DNA of 64,000 nucleotides, from the NCBI GenBank assembly GCA_012064415.1, contig SSNU01000252.1:19765-83764 (forward strand). Reading direction: 5' to 3'. Under the pieces are notes generated by a model, which was not told where the DNA came from, made no database searches, and saw only the letters and a program-made list of their open reading frames with translations. This document shows positions 10,347 through 23,700 of this stretch, piece after piece; the stretch's first letter is position 1, and the number at the start of each line of letters is the position of its first letter. The translations under genes were made by a program, and so were the position numbers. Source of the stretch: Gyrodactylus bullatarudis (Eukaryota; Platyhelminthes; Monogenea; Gyrodactylidea; Gyrodactylidae).

Positions 10347-10901
10347 ATGGAAATTCCCTATAAATATTATAATAAAGAAGAATACATTGAAACTGCTAGT
10401 GGTAATAAAGTTTCTAAAAAGTCAGTATTATGTGGTAGCCAAAATATTGTACTCAATGGAAAAACCATAATCATGGATGACTGCATCATTCGTGGAGATT
10501 TGGCTAATATAAAAATAGGAAGACTGTGTGTTATCAGCAGAAATTCTGTTATACGTCCTCCCTTCAAAAAATTCAGTAAAGGTGTTGCTTTCTTTCCTCT
10601 CCACATTGGAGATAATGTTTTTATTGATGAAAATTCTGTGATAAATGCCGCTACTGTTGGATCTTTTGTTCATATTGGAAAGAATTGTGTTATTGGAAGA
10701 AGGGCTACATTAAAAGATGTTTGTGCTATCCTTGATAATACAGTAGTTCCTCCAGAAACGGTAATTCCTCCTTTTACAGTTTTTGCTGGATCACCTGGTA
10801 GAGTTGTCGCTGAACTTCCAGGATGCACTCCAGATTTGATGGTTAATTTAACCATGGAACATTATCAGCATTTTATTGCTGGCTTGAAAACTGACCAATA
10901 A
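10347..10901 (+). CDS. DCTN5: Dynactin subunit 5 (p25)
   Basis: DCTN5/p25 sits at the pointed end of the dynactin complex, the cofactor of cytoplasmic dynein, and helps cargo binding. The 184-aa product matches the family (about 182 aa in mammals) from end to end: [20 protein letters not shown] near the start, [15 protein letters not shown], a completely conserved [20 protein letters not shown] block, then [11 protein letters not shown] and [16 protein letters not shown]. These are left-handed beta-helix hexapeptide repeats. The ATG at 10347 is the only one fitting the family N-terminus. The gene is intronless, divergent from BRD7/9-like. An AATAAA overlaps the stop codon (from 10896) and another lies at 10929. 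Confidence 0.97.
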   Translation: MEIPYKYYNKEEYIETASGNKVSKKSVLCGSQNIVLNGKTIIMDDCIIRGDLANIKIGRLCVISRNSVIRPPFKKFSKGVAFFPLHIGDNVFIDENSVINAATVGSFVHIGKNCVIGRRATLKDVCAILDNTVVPPETVIPPFTVFAGSPGRVVAELPGCTPDLMVNLTMEHYQHFIAGLKTDQ

Positions 10902-11719
10902 AATGAGAGATTCCCTATTTACTTAACCAATAAACTTTCTTTTTCTAATCAATCGGACCTATTTCTAAGTTATTTTGTAGCCATATAGTCAAAAAGTATC
11001 TTTACAGTTCTTCTAAAGTCTAATCAGAGTTATTCCTGATGTCATAGCGTACCATAGAATTGGACCAATTGTAGATTTATCAAAAATTATACAATTTACA
11101 AAGGCTACTCTAAAGTGACAAGAGGTAGTGATCCTTTTACTATTATAAAGACACTACTTTTAAGTACTTGGATAAGAGATAATAAACCCTTTATTGATTT
11201 TTAAAAAATGTACAGATTTTTCCATATAAACTTCTCGTTTTGGCCTGGGAACCTCGTTATAATGACAGAATTAATTGAAATATTAAATGTTTTTTTTCAA
11301 AATTTTCAAGTAAAGGAAAGAATAGAATTTACATTTAAAACACATTGAACCAAATAATCTCTGTGAGAGATACTCACTGAAAAGAGTGAACTATGGAAAA
11401 ACAGACGGTCAGAGAGATGACGCTCATCTGATTTGAAGGATTTCTCAACAAATCAGAAAAATTCAATGATAATCAATAAAAAATAAAAACAGACAAATAA
11501 ATTTCTTCCAACTGAAAGGTAGACGCAGAAAAGTGCATTTTCATCATTTAAATGTTGATCGCTTTTGGGGGATCGATCTGAGGCACAAAAAAAGGTAAAA
11601 AAATACAATAAATGAACAATTTGCTAATTTGTTTCAAATTGAGGTGTCTGGTGAAATATAACGAGTTTGAATATTTGATTTTAATGCAAATATGTAAAGG
11701 GAATATATGTAGCATTGGG
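10902..11719. other. Convergent 3' flanks of DCTN5 and the MAP4K gene
   Basis: Contains an AATAAA at 10929 for DCTN5 and the 3' UTR of the minus-strand MAP4K gene. No additional gene or clear repeat was recognised. Confidence 0.45.
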
Positions 11720-14700
11720 TTATGTGTCTGTGTGTCCAGCTAAAAGGTAAATATTTGAAGCTGTCATTGGGTCAATGGTAGGCCTTGCTTCTACAACGCA
11801 ATTTCTATCATTGCCAAGAAGTCGATAAATTTTATTGGTATCATTAATGTCTTGAGTTATCTGTAAAGATTAAGACAATACAATTACAATTAGGCAAATG
11901 ATGTATGTGAGAAATCACTTACTGATCCATCGAAGCCGATCCCTCTGAGACCGTGAGTATGAAAGACTAAGATGCTATCTTTCAAGCAGACTAAAAGAAA
12001 TAAAGAGAGATTAGTTGATAATTTGGTTGACTTTTTTCTCAAGAATAATAATAATTATAACTCCTTTTGTTCTGATATACAAAATCTTATTAGAAAATTA
12101 CAATTTTAAATCCACGCCAACAAATTTTGAATGAAATTTACTACGATAGTTGATAAAATTCACGTTTTTGAGAAAACTGTATGACTTTTCGGATTGGAAT
12201 TATTCTGATAGTTATTTAAAATCTCTTCGCTTCATCTCCTCATAATTTTCTTTAAATTTTAATGCGCTTTAAAGAATTTTAGGAAAATTGGATTTATGGG
12301 TATCAGAAAAATAAAATTTTTGAATTTAATTCATGTGTAAAAGCGTCCAAATTAGAAAATCGCCAAAAAGTTGTTTGGGGAAAAAAAATATTCTGTATTA
12401 CCCTAATAATTAGCCAATTTTGACCCTAGTGATACTTGATACTTCTGCTATGAATTAGTTTCTCAAAGAAAAGATTACATTTCGTAAAGATGTAAAAAAT
12501 GAATCTTTACCGTTCATCGAAAAGGTATTCTAGACAATGTATTATATTTCAATTGATGACTAATGGAGAAAGAGAGCTTTGGTGCTTTCCAAAAAGAGAA
12601 AAACAAAATTAATTCACCAATCCTAGTAAATGTAGGCCAGGAAGAAATAATAAAATAAGTCTTGGAGATAACCTCTGCTTCTTTAGTGAATCATGCATAT
12701 TTAAAGTGCTACACAGTGAGAGTCTGTGTATTGACAAGAGAAAAGTGTGTAGACTTGAAGATTCCAAAAGGCTAACTTCTAACTTTATGATTTGGGAATG
12801 TAGATTTAGACTGTACCAATTGTTAAGTGGCTGTATGGGGTGAAATTTTGAAGGATAAATTGAATCAATTTTTATGTGAAAAAAGTATTTTTTGGGTCTG
12901 GAACAATAGAAATACTTGAGTTATTTTACGTCTGGAAAAGGCTTTTTTTCAATTAACCCTTTCGATACCAGAGAATATATCAAAAACTATCTAAGTTTTC
13001 TAGCATCCTATATTTTCGTTAATCAAGCATAAGAATGCCATTGATATTATTTTAATAAAATTTCGTCCCAGCAAATTTTTTTAATCATCCTATTCTAAGT
13101 AATTCTATGAGAGAATCAAACTTAAAACTTTCTTCGTTTAGCTATGGCATCGAAAGGGTCAAATCTAATTTATTCAATAAAATGATCTCTAAAAAATGTT
13201 CATTATAGCTTAATAAGTTATTATATTAGGTTTTCTTTCAGAAAAGTGATTAATCATAATTTTGAACCAAGTAGTTCTTCAGGGAGCTGTTCGGCATAGA
13301 TTGACAGACAGAATTATTAGAGTAATAAATCTGATAATATAATTAATCACTTGAAAGAAAATTAAAATTAAGATTAGAATAAAAAACATAACCCCGATAA
13401 AAATAGTTTGGACTCACACAATATTTCGGATACATGTCGTGTTCTTCTCCTGGTGGTTTCTAGTATCTTAAGATTTTTGAAAAATCTCATGCCAGAAGAA
13501 GAATACGACATGTATCCGAAATATTGTGTGAGTCCAAACTATTTTTATCGGGGTTATGTTTTTTATTCTAATCTTAATTTTAATTTTCTTTCAAGTGATT
13601 AATTATATTATCAGATTTATTACTCTTATAATTCTGATTACTATAACAATCACTATAATTTTTAAAATACTTATTCTTTAAGAAAAACTACACCTTTCTC
13701 TCCCCTTTCTTTTTCTACAGATAGACCAATACAAGCCAGAAGACAACATAGTCAGGTAGCAAGCGAGCAACGTTATAGTCAAGTGATTAATAAATTATTT
13801 CAAGATTCTTTAAAACAGAATTATGACTTGAATATATATATGACCTGGTGGGGCTTAAAGGATTTAGAATAGCAAACAAATTCCAGCTCAAAATTCAAAA
13901 ATTGCAAAAAGCTTGGACAAAATGTTAATGACTAATGCTCAAAACTGAAAATATAATCTAGAAAAATGATTTAAAATCGATAGTTTGATTAGTTATCGAC
14001 AAAAGTTGTTACAATTATAATTATAATTAGCAAAGAGTTTGATGGAAAACAGACAAAACTTACTAATTGAATCGACGTCAACTCCAAATTTGAGTTCCTT
14101 GTTGGATATTTTTTGGACACGACCAGTATGAGTGACAATTGTGGCATGATCTATGGAATTAATTAGATGAGAATTAAAAACTAATCCATAAGATGAGATG
14201 TAGAGTAGATGTTGGAACAAGTTTTTCTCAGCAACTCTCTAAATTAGAGTTGGTACTTTTTGAATTTCTGCCAATAGTTTTCCGATGAATTTAACGATCA
14301 GGGATTGATGAAAATTTAAGTTTTGAAAAATCTAGAAATTTATGTTTAAAGTACTATGATAGATATGGGCCTAGGTTTGATTATCGACTATGGTATCACA
14401 ATGAAGAATATCATGTCAAGATTGTTCTTTTCTTGTTTTAACTTGCAGAAGTGTGCTTAAAATTTATGGATAAACTTGAATCTAAATTTTGAAAGGCTCA
14501 AATAAGATAAAAATGTCACTAGTCAACGGTTGTTGGTAATTATAATCTAATTATATTCTCGGCCTGTAATTAGCAGCATCAGTGCTCAGAGGAAGAAAGG
14601 AAAAAAGTCTGAATGTGGGCAATTAGACAGGTATTTTAGAAGAAATCAATGATCATGGTGAAAACCTACTAGCTCACTGCCCCTTGATGATCTAAGCTGA

Positions 14701-17700
14701 TAGAACCAATCAGAGGATTACGATTCATTACAAATTTTATTTTATATATCTAGCCGGTGAAATATAAGCTTTATTACTAAATTTTCACTTTTTTATATGT
14801 CCTCTCTAATGAATCTTTCATTCAAATCAGAAAAAAATGATTCTAGAAGAAGAAATAAAATTTATTTAGCTTTGGAACAGTTGGTATCGTGCCAAAACCA
14901 AAATTTGAAGAAGGGTCTTGTCGATTTAGAAATGAGACCCCAATAGAAAAATTCTTCCTACCTTCTTTCGACTCTAATGAAAAAAAACTCTTCAAAATGA
15001 TAATTATATGCAAGTAAAACAGTATTTGCATAAGAGGAAACCATTTCATGACTCACTTGGGAAGCAAATAAGTAAAAGATTATACTCCAATTGAAGTACC
15101 TTGACAACTGAAAGGGGATTTCCAGCTGGAAAGAATGAAATGTAATTTAAAAATGATATCCATCTGTAATCTGTAAAATAACAAGATTACTCACGAGGTA
15201 AAGAGAACCAATTCTCATTGGTATCCTCATTCAGATTAATGGTATGCATTTGATACTTCTGTGAGTCTGGTGTTGCATAAACTCCAAGACATACAAGGGG
15301 TAGGGTTTTGTCGGAAGCAATGACCAAGTCAAAGGTGAGCACAGGTGATGGCATACAGGGAACTTCAACTCGTTTAACTTCTACAAATGTACTTCTAGTG
15401 TTGTACCATTGAAAGACGATAATCTGCTTCTCAACAGCTGCACACAAATACTTGGCACCATCGGCTGGATTACGAATTATATTTGCAATATAACATCCTC
15501 TTGTATCAGGAATCTTTGTACTGGGTTGGAAGCGTCTAATTGATAATTAAAAGTATTTTCAAATTTCACAAGATTTTCAGTAAATAAATTAGTTAATCCT
15601 TAAAGACCCTTAAAGTGTTGTATGGTATCAGAATACGCTGATAACGAATGAGCCTTTTTTTCAAAAATTAACGTTTAGTTTATGAAATATTTTACCAACA
15701 AAATGACCATCGTTAAACCCTGGAAATGGCCAACTTTTTAACTCAAGATATGACTTTGAGAATCTTTAAAACAGAATTATGCTTGTCTCTCTTAAAGGGT
15801 TAAATGCTTACTTTGGGAGTAGGCGATTCTGAATTTTATTGGTAATTTGTTGATCCTGATTACTCATGAGCATGACCAGGTTGTGACTATAGAGGTGAGG
15901 TACTTTGCCAGAAAGGGTCATCATTGTATCTCTTATCACTGTTAACCATATACATCTACGTTCGACAAGCTGGAAAATAACGAAAATTTTGAGTTATTTT
16001 AATTTAAAAATGAGCAAGTAGGGTTATAAGGAATGTTGTTGAGATTCCGTCATAGATCGATCTTTAGTTGCGAGAATTATGATATTTATTTTTAGTCGGA
16101 TTGCTAAAATTTCACATATTCCTTATGGGCATCAGATAACTAGGAATAATTGCAAAAAGAAGAAGTTTCCAGATGATCATCAATAACTAAAAGGTCTATT
16201 CTTTTTATGATGATGGTTTAGATCAAGATGAAATATCTCATGGTTTCATACTAAGGAAATTTTTGTGTTCTCAAGTTATTGCAAGGTTCCCCGATCGAAT
16301 TGATCAGGAAGAATCTTATAAGAGAGCGACCATCTTAGGAAATAACCAGGGCATCCAAAATTATGCTTTAGCATATTTGGAATATTTTTGATTATTTTCA
16401 GCCTTAGTGAATAAAGAATATTTTTAGAATATTTTGATGTCAACATGAATTTAATCAGACTAATTGAATGAAAAACACAAGCCTTCTCTCATTTTGTGTA
16501 TAGTAACTAATATTTAATTTTGTTTCCAATAGATAGTTCAGATAATCAAGGATTGTCTATAGAGTCTTTTACTTTAAACGAGTTTTAGGATCATCCAATA
16601 AGAAATAAGAGCTTTTCATTCGTCACTTTCTAGTGAATAGTCTTAACATAAAAACTTATGTTTGAAATCTTATATTTTAAGTGAAAGTTTAATGATTTCT
16701 TTTGTTAAGAATCTAAGCATATTTAAACATCATCTAAAAATCAACACAAGTGATAAGCTTGTTAACAAATTTTGCCCAGAAATAGAAATTTATGCTAAGA
16801 ATATTGATTGAATTTTTAAAAAAATAAATTATTTCTAGCATTTTCAGAGATTTATGTAGAATATTTTAGGGAATATATTCCAAAAAAATTGGCATAGTTT
16901 TGGATGCCCTGGAAATAACACACTATAATTATTGGATGTTTTTAAAAAGAGCTTTAGCAAAGAGAAATACGTATTTCAACAGGACTAATCTAATTGATGA
17001 AAAACCAAAAAAACTTCTCCATTCTTGATTTGTTCAAGTATGGAGATGAAAAAAAACCAATTGGTCCAAAGTAGTCGCAAGCCATGTAGATGGTTTTGTT
17101 GAATGCATAAATTGGGATCTTCTTTCTTTAGTAGCTTGGCTACCACATTGTTCAATCAATTTTTCATCTAGCATTTGAAAGATTTAAACAATTACTTCTA
17201 CTAAATGTAAAGTGTAACGAATGAAGATTCCCTAAATATCCTTCTAATATTTAGCTAAATAAAAAGGATAGCGTTTCTAGTTATTGATGATCAATCTTTT
17301 ACTTTTTGTAATTATCCATGTTATAATAGAAAAATTGATAAATTGCTAATTTTAAGATTACCGAAAATGAGATTTGTTAAAGAGTTTTCAGGCTAAAGAG
17401 GTAACTTGATTCCAGTAATAATAATATAGAGTCTAGCAAAATAATAAAGCTTGTTTGGGTTTCAGACTTGTTAATTGGTAAAAAGTCGTTATTTAACACT
17501 ACTAATTAAAATATAAGGTAAAAATAAAATTTTTAAAAGAATTCATTTCAATACTCAGCCATCGGTCTCAAGAATGTTTCAAAAATAAAAAATACAATTT
17601 CAAGAATTGAACACACTTCTGAATGTTAAAAAAGGCAATAATCATAATTCCATGAGTAAAAAGAATTGATGCCAGTTATAAGAATATAGTGCTTTTATTT

Positions 17701-20700
17701 CGTGGCATACTCATCAGCTTTTACATGCCAGATTTATATTAGGTTGCGAGAAAAATATTGGGATTTTGACTTCAACTAAAATTTTCTAGGGTTTGATACC
17801 GATTGTATCGATTGTACCGATTCACTCTAATTTATATCGATAATTATCGATTGAAATTTTCAAAGAAAAGTTTTCAAATGATTTTTTAGATATATTTGTT
17901 ATAATATATAAATTTCCACTTGTCTAAATTCAATTTTTATAACTACTAGTTATACGTAAACTATGGGACGAGCAAAATCCGAAATTAAGAATAAGTTTTA
18001 TATCTGTTTTAGGGAGAACAGTAATTATAATTCTAATATTTTCAGGAATCGACATGCTAAAATGTAAAAACTGTCTCAGGAGAAACGCGATTGATGGTGT
18101 CTCTAAAGTTTTTATTTATAAAGATCACTGTGGTACCACAAATCTAATTAATCATCAACGCACTGAGCACCTAACAATACCTGAAGTTAAGGAATATTTT
18201 GATGCTAACAATCGAAAGTTCCTCAACAAATAGCATGAACAAGTTGATTCGAAACAATTTCGTTTTGATATCCTCCTCACCATTTTACTGTTTAAAGAAA
18301 ATCTAAGTTATTTTTAGTATCGTTACTGCATAGTAACGGTAGCCGCCCAATTTAAAAAATTATCGATATTATACCGATATTGAAAGAATATTTTATTGAT
18401 ACAAAACCCTAGAATTTTCTCCCTCAAAACTGAACCAAGTTTAAACAAAATAGGCATCATTGGAAAGCTTATTTTTCAAGCTTTTTGTTTATGTATATTA
18501 AATATTATAAAATTTTAAAAGCATGAGCATTGCAGATATTTTCGATACCAAAGATTTTCGTAAGATTATTGCATACGAGTTTTGCTCTGGAACTGGACCA
18601 GCAGATACCTTCAAGAGGCTCAATTCTGTTTTTGGAGATCGAATAAAGCGTTCTTATGTATTCAGATGGCATTCCGCATTCAAAAATGGAAAATTGGATT
18701 TTGAAGATGAAGCAAGGTCAGATCGTCCTTCAGAGATCAATCGTGATGAAATCGTTGCTGCTATCGAATCAGATTGCCATCTATCTTCTAGAGCTCTTTC
18801 TGCTCAATTGAATGTGTCCGACCACTCAGTTTTTCGAGTTCTACGCGAGGAGAATTTCGTAAACTCATATGATGAGTTTGTGCCATACGAGCTCAATGAT
18901 TCTCAAAAAAAAGCGTCGAGTTGAAGCAGTCAAAAGGCTACTCCACAGGATTCAGTACTACAATTTTCTGAAGAACATTGTTACCACTAATGAAAAGTGG
19001 ATTTATTTGAATGATCAGAGTCGAAAAAGGTCATGGAAGAGAGTAGGAGATCATGGCACTCAGCCTACCCGAAATCGATTAGCCAAGAAGGCGATGTTGA
19101 CCGTCTTCTGGACAATGAAAGGAATTGTGCACTTTGAGCTCTTGGATTATGGTAAAACAGTCAATGCTGAGCGTTATTTGTCTTCTTGAAAGAGATGGTG
19201 CTTAAACTTAGATAAAACTACCCAAGATTTGGCAGAATAACTTTTCTTCAAGACAATGCCAGACCTCATCTGGGAAAAGAGGTTAAAAAATTTTTTGAAG
19301 AAGAGAACTTTGATCTCATTGACCACCCACCGTATAGTCCGGATCTTGCTCCGTCTGATTATCACCTTTTCAGGTCATTACAACATTTCCTAAAGGGTAA
19401 AAATTTCAGATCAAAAGAGGAGGTAAAAATTGGACTTGAAGACTATTTTGCTTCAAAACCTGAAGAATTCTATGCAGATGGTATCCAACAAGTGCCAATT
19501 CGTTGGAAAAAATGCCTCAACTGTTCAGGAAACTATTTTCATTGAATGTTCATGTTGAAATGTATATAAAATATCAATATATGCTTAATTCATATTTAGT
19601 CCCATTACTTTTCTCGCAACCTAATATAAGGAAAACTGTGTACAAAATATTGATGGTGCGTGTGGTATATATCCAACTCGTACATGTATATCTCGAAGAT
19701 TCTATGTTATCAGTATACAAACGCACCAGAGAACAACCAATGAGAGTTACAATATTTTGTACATAGTTTTCCTTATATAAATCTGGCATGTAAAAGCTGA
19801 TGAGTATGCCACGAAATAAAAGCGCTATATTCTTATAACTGACATCAATCCTTTTTACTCATGGAATTATCTGTAGCTCAACTAAAAACAGAGATCAAAG
19901 AGTTTCTCTCTCGAAAATCATCATAATGTTTGAAGCCGGAGTATAAATAAAATTGTTCACGTTATTTAGTACATTAAATAAGAATTTTTACTATATCGTC
20001 AACAGGTATGGAAAAATTGCACCAATATTCTAAGAGTTTTCGAATTCTAAGAAGAAACAAAATATTTATTTTTTAATCGATAAAAAACCGTTTGTCTTTG
20101 GTTAAGAAATGTTTTTGGAAAGTGCAAAAACGTCATTTATATCTAGATTTGAATTAAAAACAGTAGAGAAATAATCTGATTAAAACTTTTTAGGTCATAT
20201 TGGTCATCCTTACTAGTTTATATTAATGTTTAATCTGATTATGAAGACCACAAGGAGGAAATTTTCTCACCTTTTAAAGTTATTAACTTGAATAGAGCTC
20301 CAAAAGATATATAGAAATGTAGATATAAAATTAGTACGAGTACAAGATTCGCAAGAATCTCCAACTAAACTAATGAGACATGAAGAAGGTGAATACAGGT
20401 AATTCAATAATCTGATGGGTTGTTAATTAAACTACAGAGGGACAAGGAGAATCGAGGGCTAACGCAAACAATTTTCGTTGAATTCGAGAGAAGCCATAAA
20501 ATTTATAGTTAACAATCAATAATCAATCAGGACTAGACAAGTTGAAATGAACTGAAGCACATCAGACAGATTAACTTGTGTGTTCAATTACTAGGTTGGA
20601 TGGAAAAAAATTTATTTCAAATAGAACAAACTGTGAAGATTAATCCAATTATTATTATGGTTGTAAAATTAGACCAGGAAAATTTTCACTTTTATCCATA

Positions 20701-23700
20701 GAGCTTATTTTGATGCAAAATTTACCCATGAAAAGAAGGAATAAGATGAATTTTAATTGATAAATTAATTTTTCAACCTACTTTAAAAACCTACTCAAAT
20801 GATAATACTATGAGTTCTTAACATTATTTTATATAAGATCAAGTATCAAAATGCTTGTCCGTGATAATATTCAAGTTTAACAAATCAGACTTTTTTAAAA
20901 ATTCCGCTAGATTTTCAATAAATTTTCACTAAAATTTCGAATATCTTTTTTGCTAATAAAGCTTCAAGTCAAAATGGGCAATGCACAACTATGCATGGTA
21001 ATTTTCAGTTATTTTAAATCTCACACATCATTGTTATCAAAATTTTATGTGGAAATTTCACGGAAAACTTTGATTTAAAAAATTCGTTACATCTCTATTT
21101 CTCAATAAATATTAGTAAAAGTAGACTTGACTGAAATATAACCAACTTTCCAAACGTTTCGGTGCTGAGATAGTCAAGTACCTAATTCAGTGCATGAGAC
21201 AATTGGTTTTAAGGTTTATTTAATTTTGAATGGTTTTTCAGATCTGAGCCAGAAGGAATAATAAGATTTTTAGATGAGATTAAAGAGTTCAGATTACCAG
21301 TTACTCATTCACTGAAGAAGGTATTTGACTACCTCAGTACCGAAGTGTATTTACTTTTACGCATATCTTTTCAAGATTTCAGATTCTATCATGGATCAAA
21401 ATAAATGGATCTTATTAGTTTGTTCTCTAACCTACAAATCTTAGATATGAAAATTTTTGAGAACTTTTTGAAAATAAAAAAGGTTAAAATTCTTTTTTTT
21501 GTAACATTAAAAGAGGAGGCTCACCAATTTCATTTCTTCGTCAGCAGTGTTGGCCAAGTTCAAATAGTATATACCGTCGTTAGTGCCAAAGAGAATATAT
21601 TGGTCTAAAAGAGCATATTTGAAGGAGAATCAAGGTAGAATCAAGAACTGTAACTTACATCTGGTTTTTGGATGTATCCATGTGGCAGTACAATTAATTT
21701 TAAGGGGACAGCCTTCGAATATTAATGCGAATCCTGCACCCATCTGCAAAGAGAAAATAATCTTTATTTAAAAGGTTTCTTGTTTATGTTATCTATGAGT
21801 GAAACATTTCACTAGAATGACTAAAATCTAGAATAACACTAATTAACTATTCATGTCCCATTGTTTCACCAGTGGCAGACAACACTTTCTTGAGCGATAA
21901 TTTGTACTGAAAGATACTTGAAATACTTTTTTTCACCCCTGTTTAAAAAGGTAATTTATCGAGCTACAAAAATATGTATAATTCATAAAGATAGCTTTTC
22001 ATTGATGCTAACCAAATATTCAGAACGTTTTTTAAATATTTGCTGAGGCCTTAGAAAAACAATAACTGAAGATTTCAAATATGTAATCGCCTGCTCGATA
22101 TCTCACATGTTTTAGAAGATAACTGGTTTTAGAGCCAAAAAATGCCAATTTTAACCTCTATCATCTTTCAGAAGATAAGTTGGCTTTCAAAAAGGAATTC
22201 AGAGACGAAATCAGCGTAATCATCTTCTAATTTCTGGCATGAAGGGTTATAGAGTAAAATTATAGAGAAATCAAAAATAAAAGAATAACTGATTGAGAGG
22301 AGAGATGTTTTTAACAAACTTACAACAACCTTTGGAGTAGTTGGCATACCGAAGTATTGTTGGTTGGGTATCTGTTGATGATTATTGCGCTGTTGTTGCG
22401 ATTTATTAAGGTTATTGTTGTTATTGGATGAATCTGAAGAGTTAATATTGGTCTGATTTGGCTGATGATTGTTATTGGAATGAGCTGTAGCTGATGAAGG
22501 TGCGGAGGAATCATGACATGAGGAGGTGTCATTGTTACAACTGTCATTGTAACTTGACGTTGTCTGAGGGTTACTTGATTTATTTGGTAGACTAGAGGAT
22601 ATTTTAGGGGGTGGTGGACGTGGCGGAATTGGCTGGCCAAGAGTATTTGTATTTGAGTCTATTAATTTAATTGAAAAATATGATAGTTCAATTGATTAGA
22701 TTGAAAATCAACTTAATAAATTAAATATTGAATTTTTCTAGAGGAAAAAGTCATGTCATTCCAGACAGCTAGAATAGAGTTAGAAATACAAATTTATGTT
22801 TTGCTTGGAATGAATTTCCAAAAACCGTCATTTGTATAGAAAATAAGTGAGTATTCTCTATTGCTACTGGAAGAATCAATATGTAATCAAATTGAAATAA
22901 AAAGACCTCTCTTTTATTAGGTTTTAACTCTACCTATCTACATATTTATAAGTAGAATTTAATTAATTTTAAATGCAACTGTTATCTTTAATGTCTTTAG
23001 TGTCTTTACATAATATAATTAATTTACTATCGTCAATACATGACATATGATTCATCATATCTAATATACATCTTAATTATCTATTTGTAAGGTTTTATAC
23101 TCTCTTGTTTTTTATCGGAAAACTGAATCCAGCATATCAGTTAAATACAATAATTTGACAATAAGAACTAAAGTTGAGATCTGACCATGTTTTTAATCAA
23201 TCATAATACTTGAACATATATCCCAAGAAATATATAAAAATTTGGCAATTGTTTTCATTATCCGAACACAATGAATTTTAAGAGATGATTTATAGCAAGG
23301 TTTTTAGAATTAAGGAAAGCTTACGTTGACTAGTAGATAGGAGATCATCGTTTTCATCGTCAATGTGAACATCACTTCTAGGCCTAGGCGGAAGGGGTGG
23401 AGCTAAAGAAGGAGGTTGTGGAGCTGGTCTCTTCGATCGGTTATTAGACATATAAAGACCATCCTCTGACATTCGATTGTTCTAAAATTATCGATAAATA
23501 AAGTATTTTATTCAATGGGCATTAGTTGGAACTTACAAGAACTGCTTCATCGAGAGCTTCGTTGTCGTAGAAGCTAGTTCTTCCATTGGGAAAGAAATCT
23601 TTAATTCCATAATGACGACTAGAAATCATAAAAATGAAAATGAAAAAACTTAACGATTACTCTTCATCGTTTAATCGAGGAAACTTGAATGCATGTCTGT

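Larger units (their letters stand above)
17644..19870. mobile_element. Hairpin element carrying the nested mariner insertion, in MAP4K intron 12
   Basis: The outer arms, about 95-120 bp, are near-perfect inverted repeats: ATAATTCCATGAGTAAAAAG at 17644 pairs with CTTTTTACTCATGGAATTAT ending at 19870, and CCAGATTTATA pairs on both sides of the insertion. Beyond the mariner the arm continues as GGAAAACTGTGTACAAAATATTG, pairing with CAATATTTTGTACATAGTTTTCC near 19745. Removing the mariner restores CCAGATTTATATAAGG, which is exactly the complement of the intact right arm. Confidence 0.85.

Noticed and set aside
10367..10855. Three minus-strand open frames opposite DCTN5
   Set aside because: Shadows of a highly conserved single-exon gene on the plus strand.
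13408..13602. 64-codon open frame in the hairpin at 13240-13850
   Set aside because: Runs across the palindrome centre, so it arises from the inverted repeat and not from a gene.
19503..19789. Open frames on both strands at the mariner right end
   Set aside because: They cross the element border into the hairpin loop and arm; no protein similarity.
22320..22640. Minus-strand frame rich in Thr, Pro and His
   Set aside because: It is the wrong frame of MAP4K exon 10; the Asn/Pro-rich frame has matching phases and splice sites at both ends.
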